DNA of 46,704 nt from positions 1 through 46,704 of the forward strand of contig JAYMTF010000189.1 in assembly GCA_036897485.1 (NCBI GenBank), read 5' to 3'. How positions within the stretch are numbered: position 1 is the first letter of the stretch; each line of letters starts with the position of its first letter. Under the pieces are notes generated by a model. That model ran no database searches and was not told where the DNA came from. It worked only from the letters and a program-made list of their open reading frames with translations. The position numbers and the translations under genes are program-made. Shown piece after piece: positions 24,642 through 34,278 of the stretch. The stretch comes from Pelargonium nanum (taxonomy: Eukaryota > Streptophyta > Magnoliopsida > Geraniales > Geraniaceae).

Positions 24642-25163
24642 ATGGTGATCATCAATGAACTAGCCAATTCAGCCCAAACCCCACCTGGGTTCTCTTTATT
24701 TTCCAGAATTCTCAACTGGGGTTTCAGTTTTTCACTAGCCAAAAATCTCAGTTTCTTTTTCTTAACCTCTACTACTACTCTGAGACCTCAACCAGTACTC
24801 AAACTGCAAGATTGTTCTCTTGGCAGTGATGATGATGGGTTTGAATATTTGAGAATGGTTATGGACAGATTGTTTGTGCTTTGTGATGATGATGTGGAGA
24901 GTGAGCTGACCATTCAAGAATCAAGATTGTTGACTGAAGAGCCCAGATTGGAGGAGCTGAAGCAAGCTTTTGATGTGTATGATGAGAACAGAGATGGGTT
25001 TATTGATGGGGTGGAGTTGCAGAAGGTGCTGTGTGGTTTGGGGTTAGAGGAAGGGTCAGAGGTTGAAGAGTGCAAGAAGATGATCAAGGTAGCTGATGAG
25101 AATGGAGATGGAGTCATTGATTTTAATGAGTTTGTCAAATTTATGGCCAGGAATTTTTGCTGA
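24642..25163 (+). CDS. Calmodulin-like EF-hand protein (CML45/46/30-like)
   Basis: Intronless, 173 aa, starting at ATG 24642 (MVIINELANSAQTPP). An open frame upstream of this has no ATG. Residues 1-45 are uncharged-to-hydrophobic, with LSFFFLTS near residues 36-43; a membrane or targeting role is possible but not shown. Two canonical EF-hand loops lie at 114-125 (DENRDGFIDGVE) and 152-163 (DENGDGVIDFNE), each with D/N at positions 1, 3 and 5, G at 6 and E at 12, so both should bind calcium. The product is expected to be a calcium sensor without an enzyme domain. A TATA run is about 90 bp upstream. The family is certain; the exact CML subgroup is not. It sits between the Dof and MYB genes, where I recall no Arabidopsis counterpart. 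Confidence 0.87.
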   Translation: MVIINELANSAQTPPGFSLFSRILNWGFSFSLAKNLSFFFLTSTTTLRPQPVLKLQDCSLGSDDDGFEYLRMVMDRLFVLCDDDVESELTIQESRLLTEEPRLEELKQAFDVYDENRDGFIDGVELQKVLCGLGLEEGSEVEECKKMIKVADENGDGVIDFNEFVKFMARNFC

Positions 25164-26936
25164 ATTCATGCTCTCTTTTCTTCCCTCCTTTTCACTTTTT
25201 GAACATTATATGTATGAGGTGCATGTTAATGTTACTATGAAGTATGATGCAATGCAAAAAATCTGGATTTACATATTTTTTTGGTGTTAGTAATTGTTTT
25301 ATTTAACAATCCTGGGATAACCAACATTTCACGGAACAAGTGGTCAGCGCACCACTTAGACACCGTACTGTCTCAGGTTCGAGTCACTGTGTACACCAAT
25401 GGTATCCTAGTGTGAGTTTAGGGATACCCAAGATATGGGTACATATTAAAAATGTAGTAATGTGATCATTTGTCACTCATACAATGTAGATGTCCTAAAT
25501 TACCCTCTCTTGACTAGTCAACCTCAGCCTATAAACAGTTGCAAAATTAAGACAGACATCTAATTCTAAACCAATAATGCATTTGGTTTCTGTTTCTGTC
25601 TTTCTTGGATCTTCTTTTTTCTTCTTTAATTTGGAAATAGCCCTTCTACATATATTCAAGTTGAAGCACAGATCCATGAATATTGGGGTCACTTTAGACT
25701 CTTAAACAGTTAGACCCTTAAATAGATTGACAGAGATTTTTTAAATAAATGAGAGAAAAAAAAATCAATATCCAAAACTTGTGAATCCTAGAAAGTTTCT
25801 GTCAATGGTTTGTGATTGGGCTCTCTTGAAATTTAGCTGGCCTACTAGTGGAAGGTGGGGCCCAAGAAAGAACATGGGCCCATCCTGGGCTCACATTCCT
25901 GAGCTCAAAGTGTCCCAACAACCAGACACACACAACACCCCAACAAGTTGTAGAATTCATTTTCAGCACTAATAATCTCTACTAACTATTGCAGAGCTAC
26001 AGAAATTGTCTGTGGCTACAATCAAGATTCTTCTTCTTCCTAAAAATTCTGCTGCTGAGGATGAGGAAAAGGAATAAGGAACAGTTTAAACAGTTTTTAC
26101 TGTCATCAATGCTTTTAGTGATTACATTACACACCATTTCTTGTAAATAATTATAATTATGCATCACATAATTATAATAATCATTCAGTTTAGGCTTTGC
26201 AGATTTTGTGCCTGTGTTTTCTGCAGCTGCTCAGGCCCATCACAAAAGGATGTGCTCATTTTGTTCCTAAACCAAATCTTCATCATTATCACCACAACTT
26301 CATAACCATATATTTTGCTCACCTCACCACCACCACCTATCATACTTCCTAACTTTCAGACAATCCTAACAAACTCACAACTACCCCCAAACAAATTAGT
26401 CACCATTTTTCATTTTTTGGGTATGTGCTAAGCTTTTGATTCTCTATTCCTCTATATCACATGCAATCAAGTCAAACATTGGAAACCAATTCCAAAAGCA
26501 AAAGAGAACGACGTGTATCGCCACATGTTAATGACTAAGGCGACACATTATGAATTACAAGCAAATGTAAGTAACACTGCGCGCGTACATCAATTACATT
26601 TTTCATGTCACTCAATAGTGAAAGTCTCGTGCACTACCTCTGAATCCAACAATTAATACTCTAATAAATATATTAGGAAGTAGTCTTTTGAGTTTGAGAG
26701 AGGGAAAAAGAGAAGATGGTAATGAGATTTTCTTTTCACCCAATTGGAACAACCAGCAACCAGGGATTTTTCCTTTCTTTCTTGTCTTTACTGTAATGGC
26801 CTTTGAAGCAAAACCCACATTGAGTTCTCAAACTTAAAAAATGTAGAAAGAAAGAAAGAAATAGAATCCCAAAGTCGTTTTTTTTTTTTTTTGTTAAGAG
26901 AAATATAGAGCTTGATTGATTGATTGATTCATTGAT
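25164..26936. other. Spacer between converging EF-hand and MYB genes
   Basis: This holds the 3' flanks of both genes, a SINE-like repeat at 25311-25460, and AT-rich DNA. A T/A-rich run at about 26880-26894 and repeated 'ttga' units at 26913-26937 lie in the MYB 3' UTR. There are no further genes. Confidence 0.5.
25311..25460 (+). repeat. tRNA-derived SINE-like element
   Basis: An A-box-like AAGTGGTCAGCGCACC at about 25339-25354 is followed about 20 bp later by a good B box, GGTTCGAGTC at about 25377-25386. This is the internal pol III promoter layout of plant SINEs. The intervening DNA does not fold as a tRNA cloverleaf with an anticodon arm and acceptor stem, so it is not a tRNA gene. It lies just after the EF-hand gene. 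Confidence 0.5.
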
Positions 26937-28539
26937 TCAAGTGGCTCCAACTCCAAGAAAGTCTATGAATGATGGTGGAATGGCTCTGTTCTCATCATCA
27001 TCTCTGGCTGCTGATATTGATGACACTTGGTGATGATGATAGTGTGTTGTTGATGCTGAATTTGGGAAGCTGCCACTACTACTCATCATGCAACCTTGGT
27101 GATGGCTTGACTGTTGCATTACTTCCATCATGTTTATGTTCATGTTCATCAATGGATGATGTTGATGGAAACCATACTGAGCAGCTTCTGATGAGTGATG
27201 ACTTTCATTACTTATTGGCCTATCCCAAGATGACCTGCTGCTACTGCTGCTGTTACTCATGTTCTGCTTCTGGCTGTGTCGCAACATGCCCATCACCTCC
27301 ACATTGCTCTTGGGACCTGAAAATGCCATGTTTCTGAGAAAACACAGTATCAAGATTGAAGAGCAAAAACAAACAATAAATGAACATGTAATTACCAGCT
27401 TGAGGGAAGAACTCAAAAGGTCTGTGTTGTGCACAAACTCCATTGAACCAAGTGTTGGAGAGTCCTCTTGCATGAACAATATTATTGTAGTGATTAATGT
27501 CATTGAGACAATGATAAGAGAATGGTGAATTAGCAGAAGGAGGAGGTTTTGTTATTGATGGGGGCTGATCCTGATCCATTGTATTGTAAAGATGGTGATG
27601 ATGATGAGTAGATTGAGTGAGCTTCCTCCTCCTGTAAGCACTTGATTGCTCTCTATATTTTCTGGCCATAATAACATGCCAGTGGTTCTTGACAGCATTA
27701 TCAGTTCTACCAGGGAAAAGCCTAGCAATCATGGCCCACTTGTTACCATACAGCCTATGAGCTTGCATTAGCCTCTCTTCCTCTTCTTCTGTGAATGCTC
27801 TCCTGTTGATCCTTGGGTCCAACTGGTTAAACCATCTCAATCTACAGCTCTTGCCTTCAATTTCAGTTCCAAATTAACATTTTTATGAGAAAAAAGAACA
27901 TATAAAAAAAGTAATAATAAGTAAGTAGAAAAATATACCTGATCTACCTTCCAACTTCTCAGCTATGAGGTTCCAATTCTGTGGGCCATAGAGAGCCACA
28001 AGCTCCTTGAGCTTGGTGTCCTCAGCAGGTCTCCAATGGCCTCTGGCACAAAGCTTTGACTGTCCACTATCTGCTTCCTTGCTGTTGTTGTTGTTCTGGT
28101 TCATGACATTGATGCTGTCATTAGGGTTCATCACCAGCTCCTCTTGATGATCACTACTCAAGTTCCCATTTTTGCTTGCACTTGAGCTTTCCATCACCAT
28201 CATCATCATCTTGCCTTCCTGATCTCCTCCAAACCCATCACTGCAATCATCATCAACAACATTGTCATGAATATTCTCATGAACAACCTCATGATCAAGA
28301 TCAATGCTGTTGTTCTTGTTGTAATCTCCCATAAAAGGAAAGCAGAAACAAGAAGTGGAAACAGCAGTTGCAGGTGCAGCATGGGCATAGTTGGGAGTGA
28401 GGGAGAGAGAGCCCATGTCTGCATAAACCATGCCCAATGAAGAAGAAGAAGAAGGTGCAGTGGAATTGTTGTTGGAGTAGTAGAAGGTGTTTGGTGGTGG
28501 TTGAACTACAAGTGATGTGGTGGTGCAGTTGTTAGCCAT
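26937..28539 (-). CDS. MYB117/MYB105: R2R3-MYB transcription factor, subgroup 21, LOF1/LOF2-like
   Basis: Three exons in transcript order: 28539-27939, 27854-27396, 27316-26937. Junctions are in phase and give 479 aa. The R2 repeat starts near residue 166 ([16 protein letters not shown]), and R3 contains [18 protein letters not shown] and [20 protein letters not shown]. Intron 1 falls in [11 protein letters not shown], a standard plant MYB position. The C-terminus [10 protein letters not shown] fits the FxDFLG ending of subgroup 21. Known role: Arabidopsis LOF1/LOF2 specify organ boundaries and axillary meristems, and tomato Trifoliate is a relative. The long N-terminal extension (about 165 aa) is Asn/Ser/Asp-rich and the C-terminus is His/Ser-rich; both are probably disordered. 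The protein is longer than its Arabidopsis relatives. MYB52/54/56 are the less likely alternatives. Confidence 0.95.
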
Positions 28540-29240
28540 TGGTGAGTGTTAAAAAGAGAAGAGAGAAAAATGACAGATGGTGAAGAAGAGAGGGAGGTTA
28601 GAGAAAGGAGAAACTGGTAAACAGCAGCACAACAGAAACAGCAAAAGTGTTTTAACAGAAACCTACACGAAACGAGACTGCTTTTAATATTTAGTTGCAA
28701 CTCGGCGCATGCAGCCGTCTTACATGTCAAATACGTGCGAGGCACATTTCATGCAGTGATAGGTGGAAAGTGAATCTCATCTTGTGTTAACAGCTGTAAT
28801 GAACGGTTAAGATTCAGTTACCGTAATACATGCATTTGATATGTACGACCGCTGCATGCATGAATCATTTCTCTTTTTATATACTATATATGTGCCTATT
28901 TTTTACTTATTTTTATAGGAGATCTCATATCTCACATCACTCGCACGTGTGGAGAAGAGAGAGAAGTGTGGTTTCTTGAGTGTAATGTGATGTGTTGTAG
29001 GTTGGGTTTGTGCACAGCAGGTCTCTACCTAGCTAGACAGACACACAAACACACACCATCTCTCTCTCTCTATCTTTCATTTCTATTTCTTTCTCTGAAA
29101 ATGAGAGAGATTGACATAACCCAGAGGCAGGGAGGCCCAGACCCATGGCTTTTGCTGGGACAACCCCACCACTTATTGTACCACTACCCTTCAATCTCCA
29201 TCACCATCACTCTTTTTTTTCTTTCTTTGTTTTCATGAAA
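28540..29240. promoter_or_regulatory. Upstream region of the MYB gene, with a G-box and CT-rich leader-like tract
   Basis: The proximal part is the 5' UTR and promoter of the minus-strand MYB gene. At about 28880 there are TATA-like runs (tatatactatatat) on the plus strand, then CACGTG within 'tcgcacgtgtgg' near 28942, a CT-rich tract near 29060-29100, and a 45-codon ATG-led frame from 29101 (MREIDITQRQGGPDPW). I do not recognise that frame. Divergent transcription or a long MYB promoter would both fit. Confidence 0.35.
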
Positions 29241-30239
29241 CTTTGAGGGAACTGGCTTAACCTGGGTTTCAGTTAACCACCTGAAGTTGACCCAACAACC
29301 AAACACTACCCTTATTTACATTAACTGTTATGGCTTCACAATTGTGCATCACTTCCTTCATTCATGTCTCCTCCAAATTAACACCACCCTTGTTCCTCAG
29401 ATTAACTTAATTTACTTATGCAACAGTCCAAAACTTATCCCCTAATCTTTTACCTGTCTTCTGTGTCTCCTTGCAGTAGAGCTTGCAATGGATCAGCAGC
29501 ATGCCGGTTTGGGCCAAGTAGAGCTGGCAAATCGGGTTTCGAGTTGTTGAACCCTAAAACGAATGCGATTTGAAAATAGTTCAAGTTTGGTCTGATTCAG
29601 ATTGGGCAAAAGTCGAGCCAGATGTCCGAGGGGCGTGGGTTCGTGCCCAAATTGTCAACTCTAAGATCAAGTCGCTAAGATTTAGGACTAAAATGGACGG
29701 GTTAAAAAGTCCATGTTTGTTTTTTTCTAGTGAAGAAAAAAGAGTACATCATTCATTTGCAAAACGTCTTTAAACAAATAGTGACATTAAAAATTCTTAT
29801 CAAGTATTCCTCGTGGAAAAAACCATTGCGAGGGAAAAGTATATATGTGAAGTCTCCACGTCATGTCAACATTATTTGATATTCTTAATATAATACATTT
29901 CAATTTATTGCACCTCATCTTCTCAAAATTGTGTTGGTAATGAATCAGTGAACAAATGCACTACATTGTCACCTTGAACAAATTTTTCAAACATCAAGTT
30001 TACCATATTTTTGAAGAAAGCTATTGGAAAAAAAGAGAGTGAAATTTGGTTTGTATTTTGTAGGACGTCATGAGATGATTGTACCACCTAATTATGCCAA
30101 TTTGAAATCAAGTTTTTTTGTGTGGATCAAATACGTATCATGCATCATTATAATTAACTAAAAGTAGTTTGGATACTTTAGAATGAAATAAACTCAAATC
30201 AACTGTTTATTAAAGATACCAAAATATAAGTTTATTTTT
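29241..30239. other. AT-rich spacer, first part of the MYB-MADS gap
   Basis: No gene is recognised. At about 29510-29560, 'agagctggcaaatcgggtt' followed by 'gaaccctaaaac' resembles the edge of a common plant dispersed DNA repeat, but no inverted ends or target duplication could be paired. Confidence 0.4.
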
Positions 30240-31010
30240 GTTCAATGCCTTCGAGTAGGGTGTGAAGATGCAATTCCAAGTTTAGTATTGTCAGGAAATG
30301 TGTTATTGAAATCAGATAAAATATTATAATTTTGCAAGTTTGGTTTAATTTTCTAATGTTGTTTGTTGTCTATTAATTTCTACTCCAAATCTCCCTCTAA
30401 ATGGGTGTCTCTTGTAGTTGTTAACACATTTTAATCATATCAATAATTTAAATTTCAACGTCTATCACTTTTTCATATTTGTCTTTGTGATGCTAGTAAG
30501 CTGATGCCGCCTTGTCTGAAAGACACTTTTTCTTTGAAGAAAAATTATACATATACCCAAAATTTTACAAAACATAAATCTTTGAGTTATGACGAAATGC
30601 TAGAGTACTAGTCTTTGAGTTTCCCATCTTACGAGACTATTGTCAAAGCGAAGTCCATGAGTCATGATGTCATATATTCCTATGTCGACAAATGTCTCTC
30701 ATTTTTTATTAATGAATCACTTCTAAACGATCATAAACGCAATAAAAAATGTAAAAAAATCCAAATTCTTGCATCGATTTGATTAACATGCTCCAACTTG
30801 AAGTAGAATGCGAAAACACAATTCTTAGCTTTGTACCATTAGAAAATGTGATAATAATATTAAAACATATATTATAATTAGGGAATATTAGTTTAGTTTC
30901 TCAATCAAATATGTTTCTTATTTCTAGTCTAAACCTCTTATATAAAGGGTCGTTAACGCAATTCAATCACATTATAACTATAAATTTCACATAGGAAAAG
31001 AGTTGAATAT
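30240..31010 (+). mobile_element. Pair of diverged LTR-like direct repeats (old retroelement fossil)
   Basis: Two related segments start near 30250 and 30800, about 550 bp apart. They share in the same order 'agta(g/a)', 'aattc..agttt/agctt', 'aatgtg.ta', 'ataattt/ataatta', 'agtttggttt/agtttagttt' and 'gttaac.ca'. A TATA-like run followed by 'aaaggg' in the second copy (about 30940) suggests Copia or TRIM-type LTRs around a short non-coding interior. Divergence is high, so the insertion looks old. No gag or pol sequence was seen. Confidence 0.35.
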
Positions 31011-31199
31011 TGCTAATAGATTCACATAAAAAGATAAAAAGAATTTAAGTCTGATGTTTCTTGGCTTAACCTAAACCAAGTCAATGAGATCTTGCCACCA
31101 AAGTGAATTTGTGAGAGTGGAGTGACTCGTTGCATGCATCAAAACATTTTAATGAGGTGTCACAAACGCGTATACCAAATAATTTCTTATCAAGTGAAG

Positions 31200-31300
31200 T
31201 CAGCTATAACAACCATCAAAGGGGCAAGTGGCTTCAGACACTTATTTTTCTAGAGGTCTCAGATTTGAGCATCGGTTGTTACACTTGCTTATAAAATAAA
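31200..31300 (+). repeat. tRNA-derived SINE-like fragment
   Basis: 'ggcaagtggcttcagacac' (A-box region) is followed by 'tctagaggtctcagatttgagcatc' in two overlapping parts (B-box region; core AGATTTGAGCATC), then an A-rich tail 'ataaaataaaag'. This arrangement matches plant SINEs more than any tRNA. Confidence 0.4.
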
Positions 31301-32436
31301 AGAAAGTGAAGTCAGTTATGCTGAATCTCCATTTGATTCAAATTTGTTTTGAACCATGAATAAAAAAAATCTCATCAAATATGGCTATAAAGAAGCTAGA
31401 ATGCAGTACCATGTGATGCATAGATGTAGTTAGTAATGGTAGGAGGAGATGTAGGTTTAGGGTCAAATAGTTGGGAAGGGCAGTCTGAGTTTAAATGGTA
31501 AACAGCCCAACCAGAAGACCCCAAACAATTTATAAGACCATCAGAGACAACCTCTCTATAGACCTCTCTGAAACCATATAGGGTCCCCTACCCTAAGGAG
31601 AGGCATATATGTTTGTGTGTCACAAAACCAAACTCAATCACTCACTATATATTTATCAGATGGAAAAGTGAGGTCTCATACTCATGCTCATGGCTGAGAG
31701 GCTGAGAGGACTGCACACCCACCCCCTGCTTCATGCCAACATCATTTATGGTGCATTCATGTGAATCCATGTAGCTAGTACTACTTTATTTTATACTATA
31801 TGCATATGGTATCATTTTGCTCTCTCTTCACCACACCATCATCACCATCTGCAGTACTCACTCTCATCATAACAAGCTATGGTAAAACCTACAACCCTAT
31901 ATAACCACAAAACAACAACACTCTTCAATTAAATATTCTGTTCAAGATCAGTTGATACAAACTCAAAATTACTATATGGATCAGTTTCAAGTTTGTGATG
32001 AGGTTTTCAAAAGTTGTTGGGTAGTAAGTGCATGCTCTGACACAAACTATGCAATTGGTGAAAAATGAAATGAATGTATGAGAGATGATTAAGGACAAAT
32101 GTTTGTGTTTTGTGCTTTGTGGATGGGGATGTGAAATGAGAAACTTTCCAAATTCCAGAGTACCATATGTTATGTTTTCAGAGAAAAGGACAATGGACTA
32201 TCTGGTCTCCAACTTTTCATACAAAAATCATACAAAGAAAAGAAAAAACATTATTTATTACTAGTAGTATTTTATTTTCATTGAGAGAAGAGAATATAAT
32301 ATTTGCTTTCATCACCCATATCTGATACTATCTATGTAGTATTCAATATTCATCTCTCTTTTACCTTTGCCCGAATCAAAGCTGTTATAGAGCTTTGCTG
32401 TCCTGCTTTTTGCTTTGTTTTTATCTTCTGATGATT

Positions 32437-32469
32437 CCCACGTGTGGCTCCACCTGCTTGCACGTGTGG
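32437..32469. promoter_or_regulatory. Twin G-box cluster (two CACGTG cores in 33 bp)
   Basis: CCCACGTGTGG and GCACGTGTGGG lie about 20 bp apart and are flanked by GGCTCC and GGAGCC, which are inverted relative to each other. G-boxes bind bHLH and bZIP factors. The cluster sits about 160 bp before two long CT tracts and about 3.9 kb upstream of the MYB start. Confidence 0.45.
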
Positions 32470-32612
32470 GAGCCCATTTGATTTAACATGGACCCAGCAA
32501 AATTATTATTGCTACTTGTGCTTCTTCTGGCTCTCTCTCTGCTCTTTGTCCTGCAACTTTGTGCAGAAGCAGCAGCAAACCAGAGGAGAGATTCAACTTA
32601 TGCAATGCAATG

Positions 32613-32634
32613 CTCTCTCTCTCTCTCTCTCTCT
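32613..32634. repeat. (CT)n microsatellite
   Basis: Eleven CT units on the plus strand (GA on the minus strand). GA/CT tracts are known targets of BASIC PENTACYSTEINE proteins; binding here is not shown. Confidence 0.92.
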
Positions 32635-32665
32635 TGTTGTCCTTGTGAGGTAGTAGATATATGAC

Positions 32666-32667
<2 letters not shown>

Positions 32668-32703
<36 letters not shown>
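32668..32703. repeat. (CT)n microsatellite
   Basis: Eighteen CT units, 33 bp after the previous tract. It is the longest simple repeat in the window. Confidence 0.93.
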
Positions 32704-32705
<2 letters not shown>

Positions 32706-33554
32706 ATGTAATAAATATTGATTTTGGAATGCCAACAAAACTTTCAATCCCACCAGCTAAACTCAACCCCATTCCATTTGGATTTTTAGACACACAACTA
32801 CAAGCAACCAGTACAATTATTCAATACAACCCAATTTACTACACTAGAAAACAGACAAGGGTTAGTTAATTGCAGCAAACAGGGTCATATTTATTATATT
32901 GCTTTGCCTCCTCAATTATATGCATCTATATATGTATTATTGAGTTGCATATTTTACATAAATGCCTTCCTGTCTTTTTGTTCTTCATTCATACATACTA
33001 TATGCAAAGAGAGTTCATCATGGAATGGTTTGATTTTGTTATGAGTGCTGATTTAATGAACCTTTTCCCCTCATAATTAAGTGTAGCACTAATTGAGATG
33101 AACCATACTCATAAAAGGAGGTCTAGTATATCACTCAAATAAAGCAAATCAGTGTACTTTTGTAGTACCATCCCTCCAGGGGGTCCATCATCAGGTAGAT
33201 GTATCGTATTCATATATACTCATGTACTGTATTATTAACTTAAACATTCTTTCGTATAAAGCTTGTTTGAAATTATAACGAACGGTTAGGAGATAGTTCA
33301 AAAAGTCAGTTACATGGGCGATGCAAAGGTATGCATGTAATAGAACAAGAAACTTAAAAACTAAAGCAACTTTAAGAGTGAAAAGACCAATGTGATGAAC
33401 AGCATTACAGGAGCTTGTCAAGTGATGTGAAGTTTTGAGATGAAATGCTGTTAGATTACCAAACCAATAAGCAAGATTGTTGGGACAATGTGTGTGAGTT
33501 GTTTAAACATGAGAGCTATGTGAGTGAGTCATCAAGACTGTGAAGTGTGAAAGT

Positions 33555-33578
33555 GAGAGAGAGAGAGAGAGAGAGAAG
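33555..33578. repeat. (GA)n microsatellite
   Basis: About twelve GA units on the plus strand, opposite in strand sense to the CT tracts 0.9 kb away. Confidence 0.92.
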
Positions 33579-34105
33579 AGATGAGACATGGGGCTTGAGT
33601 TGGTTATACACTGAACACAAATAAAGAAACATGCTTTTGGAATGACACCCATGGATGTAAGATAGTGAGTGAGTGAAAGATACTGAATCATCATCAAAAT
33701 CAAAATCATTTTTAAGGAACCATCTAGCTAACTAGCTTGCACAATATTTGTGAAGAGGTCAAAAACTCACAAGATGTGAGGCCCCCACCATATAAACAGT
33801 TGGGTTGCACCATGAGATTCTGTTGGGTCTCTTCCCTTTGAAACCTTATGGGAGAGGTAAGCTATGAGCATGGAGGGTCTCTAGACAATGATGGTTGATG
33901 AATATTGATCCATCCATGGATAGAATCAAACAATGAGACACATCTATTAATTAATTCAACAAACATGTACACATTACTCAGGGTATGGTTGATATATCAA
34001 GCTATTACTAGTTGGTTAATGTTGTCTCAACACACACAAACATGTCTTCAATGATTTGTAGCAAGTTGACTACAAGCAACCCTTGAGAGGCCACAGCTTT
34101 TCAAC

Positions 34106-34278
34106 TCAGTGAGGGTAACCCATGACTCCATGAGAAGGTATGTTTCCAGACTCGAAGACCTTCATGTCAACATTAACGTCACGTCACTTTATCTATATCA
34201 GCATGAGCGCCACGTCATCTGTCCACATTAGTTGAGTTTCCACATCAGCGAGGGTAACCCATGACTCCATGAGAATGT
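34106..34278 (+). repeat. 33-bp direct repeat, 139 bp apart
   Basis: 'gagggtaacccatgactcc' followed by 'atgagaa' occurs at 34110-34135 and 34249-34274, with near identity over about 33 bp. The spacer holds several 'acgtca/cacgtca' motifs (34180-34220). Local duplication is likely; function is unknown. Confidence 0.7.

Larger units (their letters stand above)
31301..34100. other. Spacer with CT/GA tracts and paired G-boxes; no protein gene seen
   Basis: No frame has coding character; those at 32444-32653 and 32593-32793 are simple-repeat artefacts. Notable parts are the twin G-boxes at 32437-32469, the (CT)n tracts at 32613-32634 and 32668-32703, and the (GA)n tract at 33555-33578. They could be distal regulatory DNA of the MYB gene or a non-coding transcript. 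Confidence 0.4.

Noticed and set aside
25330-25400. Possible tRNA gene (A and B boxes)
   Set aside because: The boxes are there, but no anticodon loop or acceptor stem can be paired. A SINE explains them better.
26969-27337. 122-codon plus-strand frame opposite the MYB C-terminus
   Set aside because: The His/Met/Ser repeats of the MYB exon keep the opposite strand open. No domain is present.
32444-32793. Frames encoding Leu-Ser or Arg-Glu repeats
   Set aside because: They are produced by the CT microsatellites and are not genes.
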